Counted from the stretch's first letter, positions 27,156 through 39,510 are shown. The stretch is 64,000 bases of DNA from Halomonas smyrnensis AAD6 (GCF_000265245.1 NZ_AJKS02000005.1:203361-267360); one strand, 5' to 3'. Notes: generated from the sequence alone by a model not told the origin. A program made the numbers and translations.

Positions 27156-27422
27156 ATGAACCAGGTACTGCGGTTGACCCACAGGTCCGTTGAGCAACAC
27201 TCACTCCCTCGAGCGCGGCCGATGAGCCACGGCCAACGCCAGGCGTCACGCCCCCGAACGCGCTCTCGTCCCCATCGAAGGATCGCCGGCGGCTGTCTCG
27301 CCCATACGCCTCATGACGTCCTTGGCCGCGCGGATCTCGCCAACGCCGAGCGTCGACGCGATGTCTATTCCCGCTGGCACGGGCTGACGGAACCCCGCCT
27401 GAAGATCTGGAAGGCTTGCTGA
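27156..27422 (+). CDS. Small Arg/His-rich protein of unknown function
   Basis: A small frame of 88 codons starting at ATG 27156, eight bases after GGAGG and downstream of a good promoter. The product is basic and rich in Arg and His in its first half, and ends RRDVYSRWHGLTEPRLKIWK. That tail faintly recalls the end of small DUF1127-type proteins, but the key residues do not line up well enough to name it. Codon use is less biased than in neighbours. It could be a real small protein or a leader for the next gene 40 bases on. Confidence 0.4.
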   Translation: MNQVLRLTHRSVEQHSLPRARPMSHGQRQASRPRTRSRPHRRIAGGCLAHTPHDVLGRADLANAERRRDVYSRWHGLTEPRLKIWKAC

Positions 27423-27462
27423 GCGCTCGCCCGAATGGGCGGCTCACGAAGGAAGGTGACGC

Positions 27463-27681
27463 ATGAACATGAACGCTCGGATCGACCCGCGCTGGCATCA
27501 TGTCCACGCCGACTGGTGGCAGGACGACCGGGGCAACGACATCCACCGTGTCGACATCGATGACGATGCCCTCTATCACTGCCACCTCGTCGGATCGACC
27601 CTGCCCTGGGACGCGGTTGCCGCCAGCCTCGACGAAGCCATGGCGCTGGTTGACGAGGCGCTCGGCGCGGAGACGCGCTGA
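27463..27681 (+). CDS. Small acidic protein of unknown function
   Basis: A protein of 72 residues, acidic and Trp/His-rich (WHHVHADWWQDDRGNDIHRV), with a helical C terminus (DEAMALVDEALGAE). ATG 27463 follows AAGGAAGG. It is probably co-transcribed with the small gene before it and ends at the strong hairpin 27703-27728. No family is recognised. Confidence 0.55.
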   Translation: MNMNARIDPRWHHVHADWWQDDRGNDIHRVDIDDDALYHCHLVGSTLPWDAVAASLDEAMALVDEALGAETR

Positions 27682-27702
27682 GGATCGAGGATGCCCAACG
27701 AG

Positions 27703-27728
27703 AAACGCCCGGCACGGGCCGGGCGTTT
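27703..27728. terminator. Bidirectional terminator
   Basis: AAACGCCCGG, a 6-base loop and CCGGGCGTTT form a 10-base-pair stem with A-run and T-run flanks. It sits between the small gene ending at 27681 and hepT, which ends at 27748 on the other strand, so it can serve both. Confidence 0.8.
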
Positions 27729-27747
27729 CGACACCGTGCGTTGGCGG

Positions 27748-28158
27748 TCACGCCAGCTGAATCATGCGCTTTGCGTAGCCGATCAGGTCATCGGCCTGAT
27801 GACGAATGATCGACATCACGATCGGCGCCTGGACGGCCTGATAATCATGCACGGCGATGTTCCGGAAGCCGGTCATGCGCTTCATAGTCTCACCTAGAGC
27901 CTCATCGAGCAGGCCCGCCTGCACCAGCAGCGAAAAGACATCTCGCGCACTCTGCGGCAATCCCAACTGCTTCAGACGAACTAGGCGATTCCCGGCATCA
28001 ATGGCCGCCTCACAGGCACGCTGCAGATTGAGGATGGCGGCATCCTGACGCGTCTGATCGGACTCGAAGGTGTCAGGATCCTTGTCATACTCTTCCCTAG
28101 CACGCCCGATGCATCGCTCGATCGTGGCGGCCTTGTTCAGCAGCACGTCATCGGCCAT
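27748..28158 (-). CDS. hepT: HepT-like toxin (HEPN domain, DUF86)
   Basis: A helical HEPN protein of 136 residues. The active-site motif Rx4HxY is present as RNIAVHDY at about residue 103-110. In studied pairs HepT is an RNase that is inactivated when its MntA partner adds adenylates to the motif tyrosine, which is present here. It lies downstream of mntA and overlaps it by 11 bases. The pair is therefore a type VII toxin-antitoxin candidate. Confidence 0.85.
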   Translation of the reverse strand: MADDVLLNKAATIERCIGRAREEYDKDPDTFESDQTRQDAAILNLQRACEAAIDAGNRLVRLKQLGLPQSARDVFSLLVQAGLLDEALGETMKRMTGFRNIAVHDYQAVQAPIVMSIIRHQADDLIGYAKRMIQLA

Positions 28159-28558
28159 GTATGCTTCCCCGTTGCTTGATGTCCTCGATCAGGCCGCGCC
28201 GCCGGATGCCGAGATCCCAGTACTCGCTGAATATGGCCAGCTCGAACTCGTCGACCTCGGTGCCGGCACGCCACAGCGGCACCCCCTCCGAGACCACCTG
28301 ATACTGCATGACGGTCGAAGCGCCTCGCAGATCCACGAGATCGACATCCCGATCCAGCAGGCTGGCGAGGGTTCCCGCCAACGCCCAGCAACGGTCGGAT
28401 GCCATGGCCGAAGGCAGCAGAACGGCCAGGTCGACGTCGCTGTCGCGTCGCGACATTTCGGTCGCCTGGCTGCCGAACAGATAGACGGCCTGCAGGGCTG
28501 GCAATGCCTGGCGCAGCGATTCCACGCAGCGTTGGCCTTCCTCCGGTCTCAGCGGCAT
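28148..28558 (-). CDS. mntA: MntA-like nucleotidyltransferase antitoxin
   Basis: A protein of 136 residues with the minimal nucleotidyltransferase motif GS-x10-DxD (FGSQATEMSRRDSDVDLAV, about 33-51) and a third acidic site in DRDVDLVDLR. ATG 28558 follows GGAGG with six bases between. It modifies and neutralises HepT in known systems. Here mntA is translated first and overlaps hepT by 11 bases. Confidence 0.85.
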   Translation of the reverse strand: MPLRPEEGQRCVESLRQALPALQAVYLFGSQATEMSRRDSDVDLAVLLPSAMASDRCWALAGTLASLLDRDVDLVDLRGASTVMQYQVVSEGVPLWRAGTEVDEFELAIFSEYWDLGIRRRGLIEDIKQRGSIHGR

Positions 28559-28632
28559 GGCATGCCTCCCGTCAGCAAACAAGGGGCAGCTCGCGAAGCG
28601 GCGCCGCCCACGCGGTTTGACGCAATCCGCCG

Positions 28633-30042
28633 TTACTCGCCCGGCGCCTCGAACACCCAGCCGGTGCCCTCACGGCTGTCCTTGAGCACGATGCCCAGTG
28701 CGGCTAGCTCGTCGCGGATGCCGTCGGCGGTGGCGAAGTCGCGAGCCTTCTTGGCCGCGGCGCGCTCGGCGATCTTCGCTTCGATCTCGGCCTCGGTCAT
28801 CGGCAGCTCGCCGGCACCGGCGCCCTTCAGGAAGGCCGCCGGTGCCTGCTGCAGCAGGCCGAGCACGCCGCCCAGACGCTTGAGCTCGGCGGCCAGGGCC
28901 GGCGCCTGCTCGGGGCTTTCCTTCTTGGCGCGGTTGAGCTCTCGGGCCAGGTCGAACAGCACCGACACCGCCTCGGCGGTGTTGAAGTCGTCGTCCATGG
29001 CGGCGGTGAAACGCTCGTCGAAGCGCGCATCGACCTCGCCTTCCCGCACCTCGACGCCGTCCAGAGCCAGCCCGTCCAGAGCATTGTAGAAGCGCTCCAG
29101 CGACTTGCGGGCGTCGGCCAGCGACTCCGGCGCGTAGTTGATCGGGCTGCGATAGTGGCTCGACACCAGCAGGTAGCGCACCACCTCGGCGTCGTGATGC
29201 TCGAGCACGTCGCGAATGGTGAAGAAGTTGCCCAGTGACTTGGACATCTTCTCCTGATTCACGCGCACCGCGCCGGCATGCATCCAGGTGTTGACGTAGG
29301 GCTTGCCGGTGGCGGCCTCGCTCTGGGCGATCTCGTTCTCGTGGTGCGGGAAGGTCAGGTCCGGCCCGCCGCCGTGGATGTCGAAGGTCTCGCCGAGGCA
29401 GCAGGTGGACATCGCCGAGCACTCGATGTGCCAGCCGGGACGCCCCTCGCCCCAGGGCGAGCGCCAGTTGGCCTCGCCGGGCTTGGCGGCCTTCCACAGC
29501 ACGAAGTCGAGCGGGTCTTCCTTGTGCTCGTCGACGTCGATCCGGGCACCGGAGCGCATGTCGTCCAGGTCACGGTTGTTGAGCTTGCCGTAGCCGTCGA
29601 ACTTGCGCACCCGGTAGTAGACGTCGCCGTTGTCCGCCGCGTAGGCGTAGCCCTTGTCGATCAGCGTCTGGATCATCGAGACGATCTCGTCCAGGTGCTG
29701 GGTCGCGCGCGGCTCGGCATCCGGACGCAGCACGCCGAGGCGGCCCTCGTCCTCGTGCATGGCATCGATCATGCGGTCGGTGAGCGCCTCGATGGTCTCG
29801 CCGTTCTCGTCCGCCCGCTTGAGGATCTTGTCGTCGATGTCGGTGATGTTGCGCACGTAGCTGACATCGTAGCCGCGGGCCCGCAGATAGCGGGTGATGA
29901 CGTCGAAGGCCACCATCACCCGGGCATGGCCCAGGTGACAGAAGTCGTAGACGGTCATGCCGCAGACGTACATGCGTACCTTGCCCGGCTCGATGGGCGT
30001 GAAGGTTTCCTTGCGACGCGTCAGGGTGTTGTAGATCTGCAT
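28633..30042 (-). CDS. cysS: Cysteinyl-tRNA synthetase
   Basis: A class I synthetase of 469 residues. The HIGH-type motif is HLGH in [12 protein letters not shown], the KMSKS motif is intact in [12 protein letters not shown], and the zinc ligands include the cysteine of CGMTVYD and the one in HIECSAMS. It charges tRNA-Cys in the cytoplasm. Its start lies one base after the glnS stop, so the two synthetases form an operon. Confidence 0.97.
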   Translation of the reverse strand: MQIYNTLTRRKETFTPIEPGKVRMYVCGMTVYDFCHLGHARVMVAFDVITRYLRARGYDVSYVRNITDIDDKILKRADENGETIEALTDRMIDAMHEDEGRLGVLRPDAEPRATQHLDEIVSMIQTLIDKGYAYAADNGDVYYRVRKFDGYGKLNNRDLDDMRSGARIDVDEHKEDPLDFVLWKAAKPGEANWRSPWGEGRPGWHIECSAMSTCCLGETFDIHGGGPDLTFPHHENEIAQSEAATGKPYVNTWMHAGAVRVNQEKMSKSLGNFFTIRDVLEHHDAEVVRYLLVSSHYRSPINYAPESLADARKSLERFYNALDGLALDGVEVREGEVDARFDERFTAAMDDDFNTAEAVSVLFDLARELNRAKKESPEQAPALAAELKRLGGVLGLLQQAPAAFLKGAGAGELPMTEAEIEAKIAERAAAKKARDFATADGIRDELAALGIVLKDSREGTGWVFEAPGE

Positions 30043-30043
30043 G

Positions 30044-31723
30044 TCAGCCCTTCTTCTGGGCCTTGGCCCAGCCATCCTTGAGTCCCACGGTGCGGTTGAA
30101 CACCAGCTTGCCGTCGCGGCAGGCATGGCGGTCGGCGCAGAAGTAGCCGACCCGCTCGAACTGGAAGCGGCTCTCGGGCGCGGCGTCGGCCAGGCTCGGC
30201 TCGCCCATGGCCTGTACCACGGTCAGCGACTCGGGGTTCAGGTGCTCGAGGAAGTCGGCGTCCTTGTCCTTGTCCGGCTGCTCGACGGTGAACAGGTTGT
30301 CGTAGAGCCGCACCTCCATCGGCACCGCCTGCGCTGCGCTGACCCAGTGGAGCACGCCCTTGACCTTGCGACCCTCGGGGTTCTTGCCGAGGGTGTCGAA
30401 GTCGACCGAGCAGCGCAACTCGCTGACCTCGCCGGCCTCGTCCTTGATCACCTCGTCGCAGCGGATGACATAGGAGTTGCGCAGCCGCACTTCCTTGCCC
30501 GGCGCCAGGCGGAAGAACTTCTTCGGCGGCTCCTCCATAAAGTCGTCGCGGTCGATGTAGATCTCCCGTCCGAACGGAATCTCGCGCACGCCCATGTCCT
30601 CGCGGGCCGGATGCCCGGCGACCCGGTAGGTCTCCGCGAAGTCCTCGTCGACGTTGGTCAGCACCACCTTGAGCGGCTTGAGCACGCACATGGCGCGCGG
30701 CGCGTTGTCCTCGAGGTCGGAGCGGATCGCGTGGTAGAGCATGGCGATATCGACCAGGCCGCCGTCGGCACGGGTCACGCCGATCATCTCGCAGAACTTG
30801 CGGATCGAGGCCGGGGTATAGCCGCGGCGACGCATTCCGGACAGGGTCGGCAGGCGCGGGTCGTCCCAGCCGTCGACGATGTTCTCGTCCACCAGCAGCT
30901 TGAGCTTGCGCTTGGAGGTCAGGGTGTAGTTCAGGTTCAGCCGTGCGAACTCGATCTGACGCGGCTTGGCCGGCACCGGCAGGTTGTCCAGGAACCACTC
31001 GTACAGCGGACGGTGATCCTCGAACTCCAGGGTGCAGACGGAGTGCGTCACCCCTTCCAGGGCATCGGACTGGCCGTGGGTGAAGTCGTAGGACGGATAG
31101 ATCTTCCACTTGTCGCCGGTCTGGTGGTGCGAGGCGTGGCGGATGCGATAGAGGATCGGGTCGCGCAGGTTGATGTTCGGCGCGGCCATGTCGATCTTGG
31201 CGCGCAGCACCTTCTCGCCCTCGGCGAACTCCCCGACGCGCATGCGCTCCAGCAGGTCGAGGTTCTCCTCGACGCTGCGCTCGCGGTAGGGGCTCGGCGT
31301 GCCGGCCTCGGTCAGCGTGCCACGATACTCGCGCATCTCCTCCGGGGAGAGATCGTCGACGTAGGCCTTGCCCTCGCGGATCAGGTGCTGGGCCCAGTCG
31401 TAGAGGGTATCGAAGTAGTCCGAGGCGAAGCGCACGTCGCCGGCCCACTCATAGCCCAGCCAGCTGACGTCCTCCTTGATGGCGTCGATATAGGCCTGCT
31501 CTTCCTTCGCCGGATTGGTGTCGTCGAAGCGCAGATGACAGTCGCCACCGAACTGCTCGGCGAGCCCGAAATTCAGACAGATCGACTTGGCATGGCCGAT
31601 GTGCAGGAAGCCGTTGGGCTCCGGCGGGAAGCGGGTGACGATCTTCCCCTGTCGGCCGGCCTCGATCTCTTCGCTGATCTGGTTGCGAATGAAGTTCGGC
31701 GCGCTGGTGGTCTCGCTGGTCAT
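30044..31723 (-). CDS. glnS: Glutaminyl-tRNA synthetase
   Basis: A protein of 559 residues, near the usual 555. It has HIGH as [20 protein letters not shown], the KMSKS equivalent as LTSKRKL, and the GlnRS-type anticodon-binding beta-barrels in the C-terminal 200 residues. It is the first gene of glnS-cysS and divergent from ppiB; a possible promoter is noted at 31813-31843. GlnRS itself, rather than GluRS, is indicated by the [16 protein letters not shown] segment. Confidence 0.97.
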   Translation of the reverse strand: MTSETTSAPNFIRNQISEEIEAGRQGKIVTRFPPEPNGFLHIGHAKSICLNFGLAEQFGGDCHLRFDDTNPAKEEQAYIDAIKEDVSWLGYEWAGDVRFASDYFDTLYDWAQHLIREGKAYVDDLSPEEMREYRGTLTEAGTPSPYRERSVEENLDLLERMRVGEFAEGEKVLRAKIDMAAPNINLRDPILYRIRHASHHQTGDKWKIYPSYDFTHGQSDALEGVTHSVCTLEFEDHRPLYEWFLDNLPVPAKPRQIEFARLNLNYTLTSKRKLKLLVDENIVDGWDDPRLPTLSGMRRRGYTPASIRKFCEMIGVTRADGGLVDIAMLYHAIRSDLEDNAPRAMCVLKPLKVVLTNVDEDFAETYRVAGHPAREDMGVREIPFGREIYIDRDDFMEEPPKKFFRLAPGKEVRLRNSYVIRCDEVIKDEAGEVSELRCSVDFDTLGKNPEGRKVKGVLHWVSAAQAVPMEVRLYDNLFTVEQPDKDKDADFLEHLNPESLTVVQAMGEPSLADAAPESRFQFERVGYFCADRHACRDGKLVFNRTVGLKDGWAKAQKKG

Positions 31724-31812
31724 GTTGATTGGGCAACCTCTGGTTGAACGCGGGCCTGTCGTCGCGACGCCGCGGGCCTGACCACGGCTTCGCGCATCGA
31801 CGCAAAACGGCT

Positions 31813-31843
31813 ATTATAGCGCCACCTGCCCATAGGGCGCCAA
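31813..31843 (-). promoter_or_regulatory. Possible glnS-cysS promoter in the gap to ppiB
   Basis: On the minus strand a perfect TATAAT (31813-31818) is preceded after 19 bases by TTGGCG. The spacing is slightly long. The overlapping TATTAT on the plus strand (31812-31817) could act for ppiB. Confidence 0.4.
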
Positions 31844-31872
31844 GGCATCCCGCTTCGAGAAGACAGGACATC

Positions 31873-32382
31873 ATGATGATCATCTTGCAGACCAATTTCG
31901 GCGATATTCATGTCGCCCTGAATCACGACAAGGCGCCGAAGACCGCCGCCAACTTCGAGCAGTACGTGCGCGACGGCTACTACGACAACACCCTGTTCCA
32001 TCGCGTGATCGACGGCTTCATGGTCCAGGGCGGCGGCTTCGACCTGGACTTCAACCAGAAGCAGACCCGTGAGCCGATCGAGAACGAGGCCGACAACGGC
32101 CTGGCCAACACCCGCGGCACCCTGGCCATGGCCCGCACCCAGGACCCGCACTCCGCCAGCGCCCAGTTCTTCATCAACGTGGCCGACAACGACTTCCTCA
32201 ATCATCGTGGCAAGAACCTGCAGGGCTGGGGCTACTGCGTGTTCGGCGAGGTCATCGAGGGCATGGACGTGGTCGAGCGCATCAAGGGCGTGACCACCAC
32301 TCGCCGCGGCATGCACGCCGACGTGCCGGCCGAGGACGTGATCATCCAGCGCGCCTACATCAAGGACGACGCCGAGGCCTGA
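31873..32382 (+). CDS. ppiB: Peptidyl-prolyl cis-trans isomerase B (cyclophilin)
   Basis: A cyclophilin of 169 residues without signal peptide. [16 protein letters not shown] carries the catalytic arginine, and [16 protein letters not shown] and [12 protein letters not shown] complete the family core. It is cytoplasmic. ATG 31873 is followed directly by a second ATG at 31876; AGGA lies just upstream. It is divergent from glnS and ends before a terminator. Confidence 0.95.
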   Translation: MMIILQTNFGDIHVALNHDKAPKTAANFEQYVRDGYYDNTLFHRVIDGFMVQGGGFDLDFNQKQTREPIENEADNGLANTRGTLAMARTQDPHSASAQFFINVADNDFLNHRGKNLQGWGYCVFGEVIEGMDVVERIKGVTTTRRGMHADVPAEDVIIQRAYIKDDAEA

Positions 32383-32403
32383 ACCCCGGCCCGTGAGTCC
32401 CGC

Positions 32404-32430
32404 GCCCTCGCCCTCCGGCGGGGGCGTTTT
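32404..32430 (+). terminator. Terminator of ppiB
   Basis: GCCCTCGCC, loop CTCC, GGCGGGGGC (nine pairs, one G-U), followed by GTTTT, 22 bases after the ppiB stop and before lpxH. Confidence 0.7.
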
Positions 32431-32458
32431 CCTTCATCCGCTGCCCGCGAGAGATGCC

Positions 32459-33223
32459 ATGTCGACCCTGCTGATCTCCGATCTTCATCTGCATCCCGGC
32501 GCCCCGGCCATCACCGAGGGCTTTTTGAACTGGCTGGAGACCCGCGCCGCCGGCGCCGAGGCGCTCTATATCCTCGGCGACTTCTTCGAGGCCTGGATCG
32601 GCGATGACCTGCTGGATCTCGGCGCCGCCGATCCCACCGGCACCGCCGCGCTCGCCGAGCGCATCGCCGAGGCGCTGAAGCAACGCGCCGAGGCCGGCAC
32701 CGCCATCTACCTGATGCACGGCAACCGCGACTTCCTGATCGGGGAGCGCTTCGCCGAGGCCGCCGGCGCCACCCTGCTGCCCGATCCCAGCGTGGTGACT
32801 CTCGGCGACGAGCGGGTGCTGCTGATGCACGGCGACAGCCTGTGCACCCTGGACGAGGCCTACATGGCCTTCCGCGCCAAGGCCCGCGACCCGCAGTGGC
32901 AGGCGCAGATCCTGGCCATGCCGATTCCCGAGCGCATCGCGCTGGCCAAACAGCTGCGCGACCAGTCCGGGGAGGCCAACTCCAACAAGGCCGAGGACAT
33001 CATGGACGTGACGCCGGCCGAGGTGGTCGAGGCCCTGCGCGAACACGACGTGACCACGATGATCCACGGCCACACCCACCGCCCCGCCGTCCATGACGTC
33101 GACCTCGACGGCGCGACGGCGCGCCGCTTCGTGCTGGGCGACTGGCAGCCGAACCAGGGCTGGGAGATCGAGGTCGCGCCGGGCCAGGCACCGGTGCTGC
33201 GCGACTTCCCGCTGCAGGGCTGA
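32459..33223 (+). CDS. lpxH: UDP-2,3-diacylglucosamine diphosphatase
   Basis: A calcineurin-like phosphoesterase of 254 residues. Metal-binding motifs are in order: [37 protein letters not shown] and IHGHTHRP. It makes lipid X in lipid A synthesis at the inner membrane surface. The order ppiB-lpxH downstream of a divergent cysS or glnS is common in gammaproteobacteria. ATG 32459 has GAGAG upstream. Confidence 0.95.
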   Translation: MSTLLISDLHLHPGAPAITEGFLNWLETRAAGAEALYILGDFFEAWIGDDLLDLGAADPTGTAALAERIAEALKQRAEAGTAIYLMHGNRDFLIGERFAEAAGATLLPDPSVVTLGDERVLLMHGDSLCTLDEAYMAFRAKARDPQWQAQILAMPIPERIALAKQLRDQSGEANSNKAEDIMDVTPAEVVEALREHDVTTMIHGHTHRPAVHDVDLDGATARRFVLGDWQPNQGWEIEVAPGQAPVLRDFPLQG

Positions 33224-33257
33224 GCGCTTCGCCCCGGGCGATCATGCTCCAGCGTCA

Positions 33258-33292
33258 AAAAGGCCGGATGGCACCTCGCCATCCGGCCCTTT
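33258..33292. terminator. Bidirectional terminator between lpxH and the CobW-family gene
   Basis: GGCCGGATGGC, loop ACCTC, GCCATCCGGCC: an 11-base-pair perfect stem with AAAAA on the left and CTTT on the right. It serves the two convergent genes. Confidence 0.8.
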
Positions 33293-33321
33293 GGTGGGTA
33301 CGCCCCCGCTCCCGCCCTGTC

Positions 33322-34353
33322 CTAGATCGACGATGTCCGACGGCAGCGGGCCATCCCGGCCTCGAGCGCCTCGGCGTCCGGCATCCCTCCGGCCTCGGCG
33401 ATCAGCTCCAGGCGCGAGTCGCGGCGCCACTCGCTGGGCGACAGCGGCCCCTCCCCCCCGGTGCGGTTGATCGAGACCCATCCCGTGTCCGTGTGCAGCA
33501 CGCCCTTGACCCGCAGCACCGCCGGCAGAGCGTCCAGCCAGGCCGTGATGGCCGAGGCGTCGAAGACCTCATCGGCATGCCAGCGCCAGCCCAGGCTCTC
33601 GTGACCCAGCGACGCGCCGCTCTCGCGCACCGGCGCCCCGACGCGCGGTGCCCGAGCGTCCAGATCGAGCCACGGCCCCGGCGCCTGGGCCAGAGCGAGA
33701 TGCGCCGCCGGAGAGACCGATGAGGCCAGATCCCGGTGCGCGCCACCGTCGAGCAGCCGCTCGACCGGCAGGCGACCCTGGGGCGCCTCGACCACCCAGC
33801 GCTCGCCCGGCAGGGTCTCGGCCAGCCAGTCCCGTGCCGCCGCCACCTGCTGCGCCCCGAGCCGATCGACCATGGTCAGGGCCACGCCGTCGGCCAGCCG
33901 CAGCTGATCGCGGAAGGTCTCGTGGCCCCGCGCGCGCGGATCGTCCAGGCGTCGCGGGTCCAGTACCGCCACCACGTCACGAAGATCGAGCACCCCGCCG
34001 AAGGCCTCGCCTCGCAGCAGCTCGATCAGCCCCGCCGGATGGCCGAGCCCGGAGGGCTCGATGATCAGCCGGTCGGGCCGCTCGCGACGCAGCAGCTGGA
34101 CCAGGCTCGTCTGCAGCACCGTGGCCAGCTGGCAGCACAGACAGCCGCCCGGCAGGGCCTGAACCACCACATCGTCGCGCTCGGCGAACATCGCCTGGTC
34201 GATGCCGACGCGGCCGAATTCGTTGATCAGTACCGCCCAGCGTTCACCGGGCGGCTTGTTCTGGATCAGATGATGAATGAGCGTGCTCTTGCCGCTCCCC
34301 AGGAAGCCGGTGATCAGATGGGCGGGAATATCGCGCAGCGGGGGCCGGGCCAT
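33322..34353 (-). CDS. CobW/P47K-family (G3E) GTPase, putative metal chaperone
   Basis: A protein of 343 residues. Walker A is ITGFLGSGKSTL, the CxCC metal site is GGCLCC (about 73), the G3 region is IEPSGLGHP, and the usual NKxD is replaced by TMVDRL. A CobW C-terminal domain (about 240-330) includes RVKGVLHT. Members deliver zinc, cobalt or iron to client proteins. No cobalamin genes are nearby and I saw no clear Zur box upstream, so the metal is unknown. The TTG at 34359 is an alternative start. Confidence 0.85.
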   Translation of the reverse strand: MARPPLRDIPAHLITGFLGSGKSTLIHHLIQNKPPGERWAVLINEFGRVGIDQAMFAERDDVVVQALPGGCLCCQLATVLQTSLVQLLRRERPDRLIIEPSGLGHPAGLIELLRGEAFGGVLDLRDVVAVLDPRRLDDPRARGHETFRDQLRLADGVALTMVDRLGAQQVAAARDWLAETLPGERWVVEAPQGRLPVERLLDGGAHRDLASSVSPAAHLALAQAPGPWLDLDARAPRVGAPVRESGASLGHESLGWRWHADEVFDASAITAWLDALPAVLRVKGVLHTDTGWVSINRTGGEGPLSPSEWRRDSRLELIAEAGGMPDAEALEAGMARCRRTSSI

Positions 34354-34540
34354 GGACAACTCTCGTCGGTGGAAGGAAGATCGAGCGTCATCATCGCATG
34401 CTCACGGCCCGCCCCCAGAGCGAAGCCCCTCGACCGGTGGCAAGGGATTGCAAGATAACGGTATAAATTCGGAGACCGGATCACTCGGCCCCCAAGGACG
34501 TCATCGCCGGCCGAACGGCAGACACGAACGACAGCCACGA

Positions 34541-34564
34541 AAAAGGGGGCCGAAGCCCCCTTTT
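34541..34564. terminator. Terminator of ppiD
   Basis: AAAAGGGGGC, loop CGAA, GCCCCCTTTT: ten pairs with T-runs in both directions, 48 bases beyond the ppiD stop. Confidence 0.85.
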
Positions 34565-34611
34565 CACCTTCCTTTTCTCCCCTCGCGGGATCCCGCGAGC
34601 GGGGTCGCCCG

Positions 34612-36432
34612 TCAGGGACGCTCGATCTCGGCCTGTTCGCGCAGGTGGTCGAGCAGCCCGTTGACCGCGGCCTGGGAGCGCAGCTGCTGCGCCATGCGCG
34701 CCACGAAGGACTCGATCTGCGCGTTGGCCTCACCCGCGGTGACGGATTCCAGCCCGATCAGCACCACCCGCTGGCCATCCCCGGCGCGACCGTAGACGGT
34801 CTCGCCTTCGGACGGATGCGGCAGGCGGAAGGCGGCCTCGATCACCGGCTGGGCCAGCTCGCTCTGCCCCTGACGATTCAGCGATTCGGCCCGTTGCCAG
34901 TCGAGGCCCAGCGTCTCGCCACTGCGTAGCGAGGCCAGCATCTCGTCGGCGCGCGCCTCGAGAGCCTCGCGCGTCTTGTCGGTCTCGACGGCCGCCACGA
35001 CACGGTCGCGCACCTCGTCCAGCGGCAGCGTGGTGGCGTCGCGATGCTCGACCACGCGCAGCACCATGCGGCGATCCTCGTCCAGCTCGATGACCTCGCT
35101 GTTGAAGCCCTCCTCCAGCACGTCATCGCTGAAGGCCTGACGCATCACACCGGGCTCTGACAGCACGCCGGCGGCGGCGTCACGGCTCACCCAGTCGCTC
35201 TGCTGACGCTCGAGGCCCAGATTCTCGGCCACGCTGGCCAGGTCCTCGGCGGCGAAGCTCTCGTCGATCAGCTGCTGGGCCTTGTCGTTGAAGGCGTCAT
35301 CGACCTTCTCCAGGGCCACGTCCTGACGCAGACGGTCGCGGGCCTGCTCGAACGACGGGCGATCGAGCTCGGTGACCTGGATCAGGTGCAGCCCGTTGTC
35401 GGTCTCGACGATATCCGAGACCTGATCCTCGCCGAGGGCGAAGGCCGCGTCCTCGAAGGCCTCGCCGAAGAAGCCGCGGCTGATCACGCCCAGGTCACCG
35501 CCGGCATCGCTGGTCGAGGTATCGTCGGAATAGTCGGCGGCCAGATCGGCGAAGGACTCACCGTCGGCCAGCCGGGACTTGACCTCCTCCAGGCGGGCCT
35601 CGGCCTCCTCGCGGCTGCGCTCGTCGCCGAAGCTGACCATGATGTGCGAGACACGACGATCGGCGCTGGCCGCTTCGTCCTGCCAGGCCAGGCGCAGATC
35701 CTCGTCGCTGACCTCGACATCATCGGCCATGGCCTGCTTGTCGAGCACCACGTAGGCGAGCTTGACCTGCTCGGGACGCTGGTAGGCCTCGGCGTGAGCG
35801 TCGTAGTAGGCCTGCAGGTCGGCGTCGCTGATCTCCGGCGCCGCGTCCAGATCGGCCGGTGTCAGGGCATAGTGGCGGAAGGTGCGCGCCTGGCGCTGCA
35901 GCTCGGCCAGCCGCTCCTGCTCGCTCGGCAGGCTGAACTCGCTGACCGTGAGCCCCTGCTGGAGCTGGCGACGCTTCATGTCCTCGCGCAGCTGGGCGCG
36001 AAAGGTGATCGGCGTGAAGCCGGCGCTGGCGAGGCGGTTCTGAAACAGTTCACTGTCGAAGCGACCGTTGGCGTCCTGGAACTCCGGCAGGCTCACGATC
36101 AGCTGGTCGATCTGGGCGTCGGAGAGATGCAGGCCGCCCTCCTCGGCATACTGGGTCAGCAGCTGGTTGGTGATCAGGCTGTCGAGCGTCTCGGCGCGCA
36201 GCTGACGCTCCTGCTCCGGCGGCACCTGGCCGCTGCGGATGGCCCGCTGCACCTGAAGCTCGAGCTGCTGACGCGTGATCGGCTCGCCGTTGACGGTGGC
36301 GACCTCCTCACCGTCGCTGTTCAGCAGCCCCACCAGGGACTCGACGCCGAACAGGGCCATGGTCACCACCACGGCGCCGACCAGGATCTTGGCGCCCCAA
36401 CTGGTGGAGCGGTCACGAATACTTTGCAGCAT
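34612..36432 (-). CDS. ppiD: Periplasmic folding chaperone PpiD (SurA N-terminal and parvulin domains)
   Basis: A protein of 606 residues. One N-terminal membrane anchor (about 16-35, ILVGAVVVTMALFGVESL) is followed by a SurA_N-type helical region and a parvulin domain (about 260-360; RRVSHIMVSFGDERS ... GGDLGVISRGFFG). The C-terminal region is helical. It helps outer-membrane protein folding from the inner membrane. The place after hupB and lon is the usual one. It has its own terminator. Confidence 0.95.
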   Translation of the reverse strand: MLQSIRDRSTSWGAKILVGAVVVTMALFGVESLVGLLNSDGEEVATVNGEPITRQQLELQVQRAIRSGQVPPEQERQLRAETLDSLITNQLLTQYAEEGGLHLSDAQIDQLIVSLPEFQDANGRFDSELFQNRLASAGFTPITFRAQLREDMKRRQLQQGLTVSEFSLPSEQERLAELQRQARTFRHYALTPADLDAAPEISDADLQAYYDAHAEAYQRPEQVKLAYVVLDKQAMADDVEVSDEDLRLAWQDEAASADRRVSHIMVSFGDERSREEAEARLEEVKSRLADGESFADLAADYSDDTSTSDAGGDLGVISRGFFGEAFEDAAFALGEDQVSDIVETDNGLHLIQVTELDRPSFEQARDRLRQDVALEKVDDAFNDKAQQLIDESFAAEDLASVAENLGLERQQSDWVSRDAAAGVLSEPGVMRQAFSDDVLEEGFNSEVIELDEDRRMVLRVVEHRDATTLPLDEVRDRVVAAVETDKTREALEARADEMLASLRSGETLGLDWQRAESLNRQGQSELAQPVIEAAFRLPHPSEGETVYGRAGDGQRVVLIGLESVTAGEANAQIESFVARMAQQLRSQAAVNGLLDHLREQAEIERP

Positions 36433-36546
36433 GCAGGCCTCTGCGGATCTAGTGGGTCAGGACGCACATCTTACATGCGTCCGCACTGGCCACGCGACGG
36501 GGCGAGCGCCTTGCGCCCGGCTCCGCGTCGGGGCCCCGAAACAAAA

Positions 36547-36574
36547 CAGGCGCACCGCGACAGCGGTGCGCCTG
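36547..36574 (-). terminator. Terminator of hupB
   Basis: CAGGCGCACCGC, a 4-base loop and GCGGTGCGCCTG: twelve perfect pairs, followed on the minus strand by TTTTGTTT. It lies 40 bases after the hupB stop. Confidence 0.85.
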
Positions 36575-36613
36575 TAGGGAAACGTCGGTCAGGAAGACGG
36601 CGAGGCCGTATCC

Positions 36614-36886
36614 TTAGTTGACGGAATCCTTGAGCGCCTTGCCGGCCTTGAAGCTCGGCACCTTGGCGGCGCTGATCTCGATCGGCTCACCGGTCTGCGG
36701 ATTGCGGCCGGTACGCGCGGCCCGCTCCTTGACGGTGAAGGTGCCAAAACCCACCAGAGAGACGCTGTCGCCCTTCTTCAGGCTGTCAGCCACGGCGTCG
36801 ACCATGGCGTCCAGCGCACGGGAAGCGGCTGCCTTGGGAATATCGGCAGACGCAGCAATGGCTTCGATCAGCTCGGACTTGTTCAC
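36614..36886 (-). CDS. hupB: DNA-binding protein HU, beta type
   Basis: A protein of 90 residues with the HU signature [20 protein letters not shown] and the arm tip RNPQTGEPI. It starts at GTG 36886 behind an AAGGGG site. It is a nucleoid-associated protein. Position after lon matches hupB of other gammaproteobacteria. It has its own strong promoter and terminator. Confidence 0.96.
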   Translation of the reverse strand: MNKSELIEAIAASADIPKAAASRALDAMVDAVADSLKKGDSVSLVGFGTFTVKERAARTGRNPQTGEPIEISAAKVPSFKAGKALKDSVN

Positions 36887-36968
36887 ACTTCACCCCTTGA
36901 CTGTTACGTAAATTGGCTCTAATCGGCGAGACTAACGGCTGACTGACGCGATCACAGCATGGCGGTAG

Positions 36969-36998
36969 TTTATAGCAATGCGATGAAAGACGTGTCAA
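36969..36998 (-). promoter_or_regulatory. Strong sigma-70-type promoter of hupB
   Basis: A perfect TTGACA (36993-36998 on the minus strand), an 18-base spacer and TATAAA (36969-36974), about 83 bases upstream of the GTG start. Confidence 0.8.
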
Positions 36999-37025
36999 GC
37001 AACCTTCCCTGACAATCCCCGTCAT

Positions 37026-37045
37026 GCCGGGGTTTTCACCCCGGC
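37026..37045 (-). terminator. Possible lon terminator
   Basis: GCCGGGG and CCCCGGC pair around a 6-base loop, 18 bases past the lon stop. No T-run follows, so termination may be partial. Confidence 0.4.
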
Positions 37046-37062
37046 AATAGGGAAAAAAGTCG

Positions 37063-39471
<2,409 letters not shown>

Positions 39472-39510
39472 CGCAGACCTTCCTCAAACGATCAGTGGAG
39501 ATACCCAAGG

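Noticed and set aside
30041..31747. Plus-strand open frame of 568 codons
   Set aside because: A shadow of glnS, which has intact synthetase motifs.
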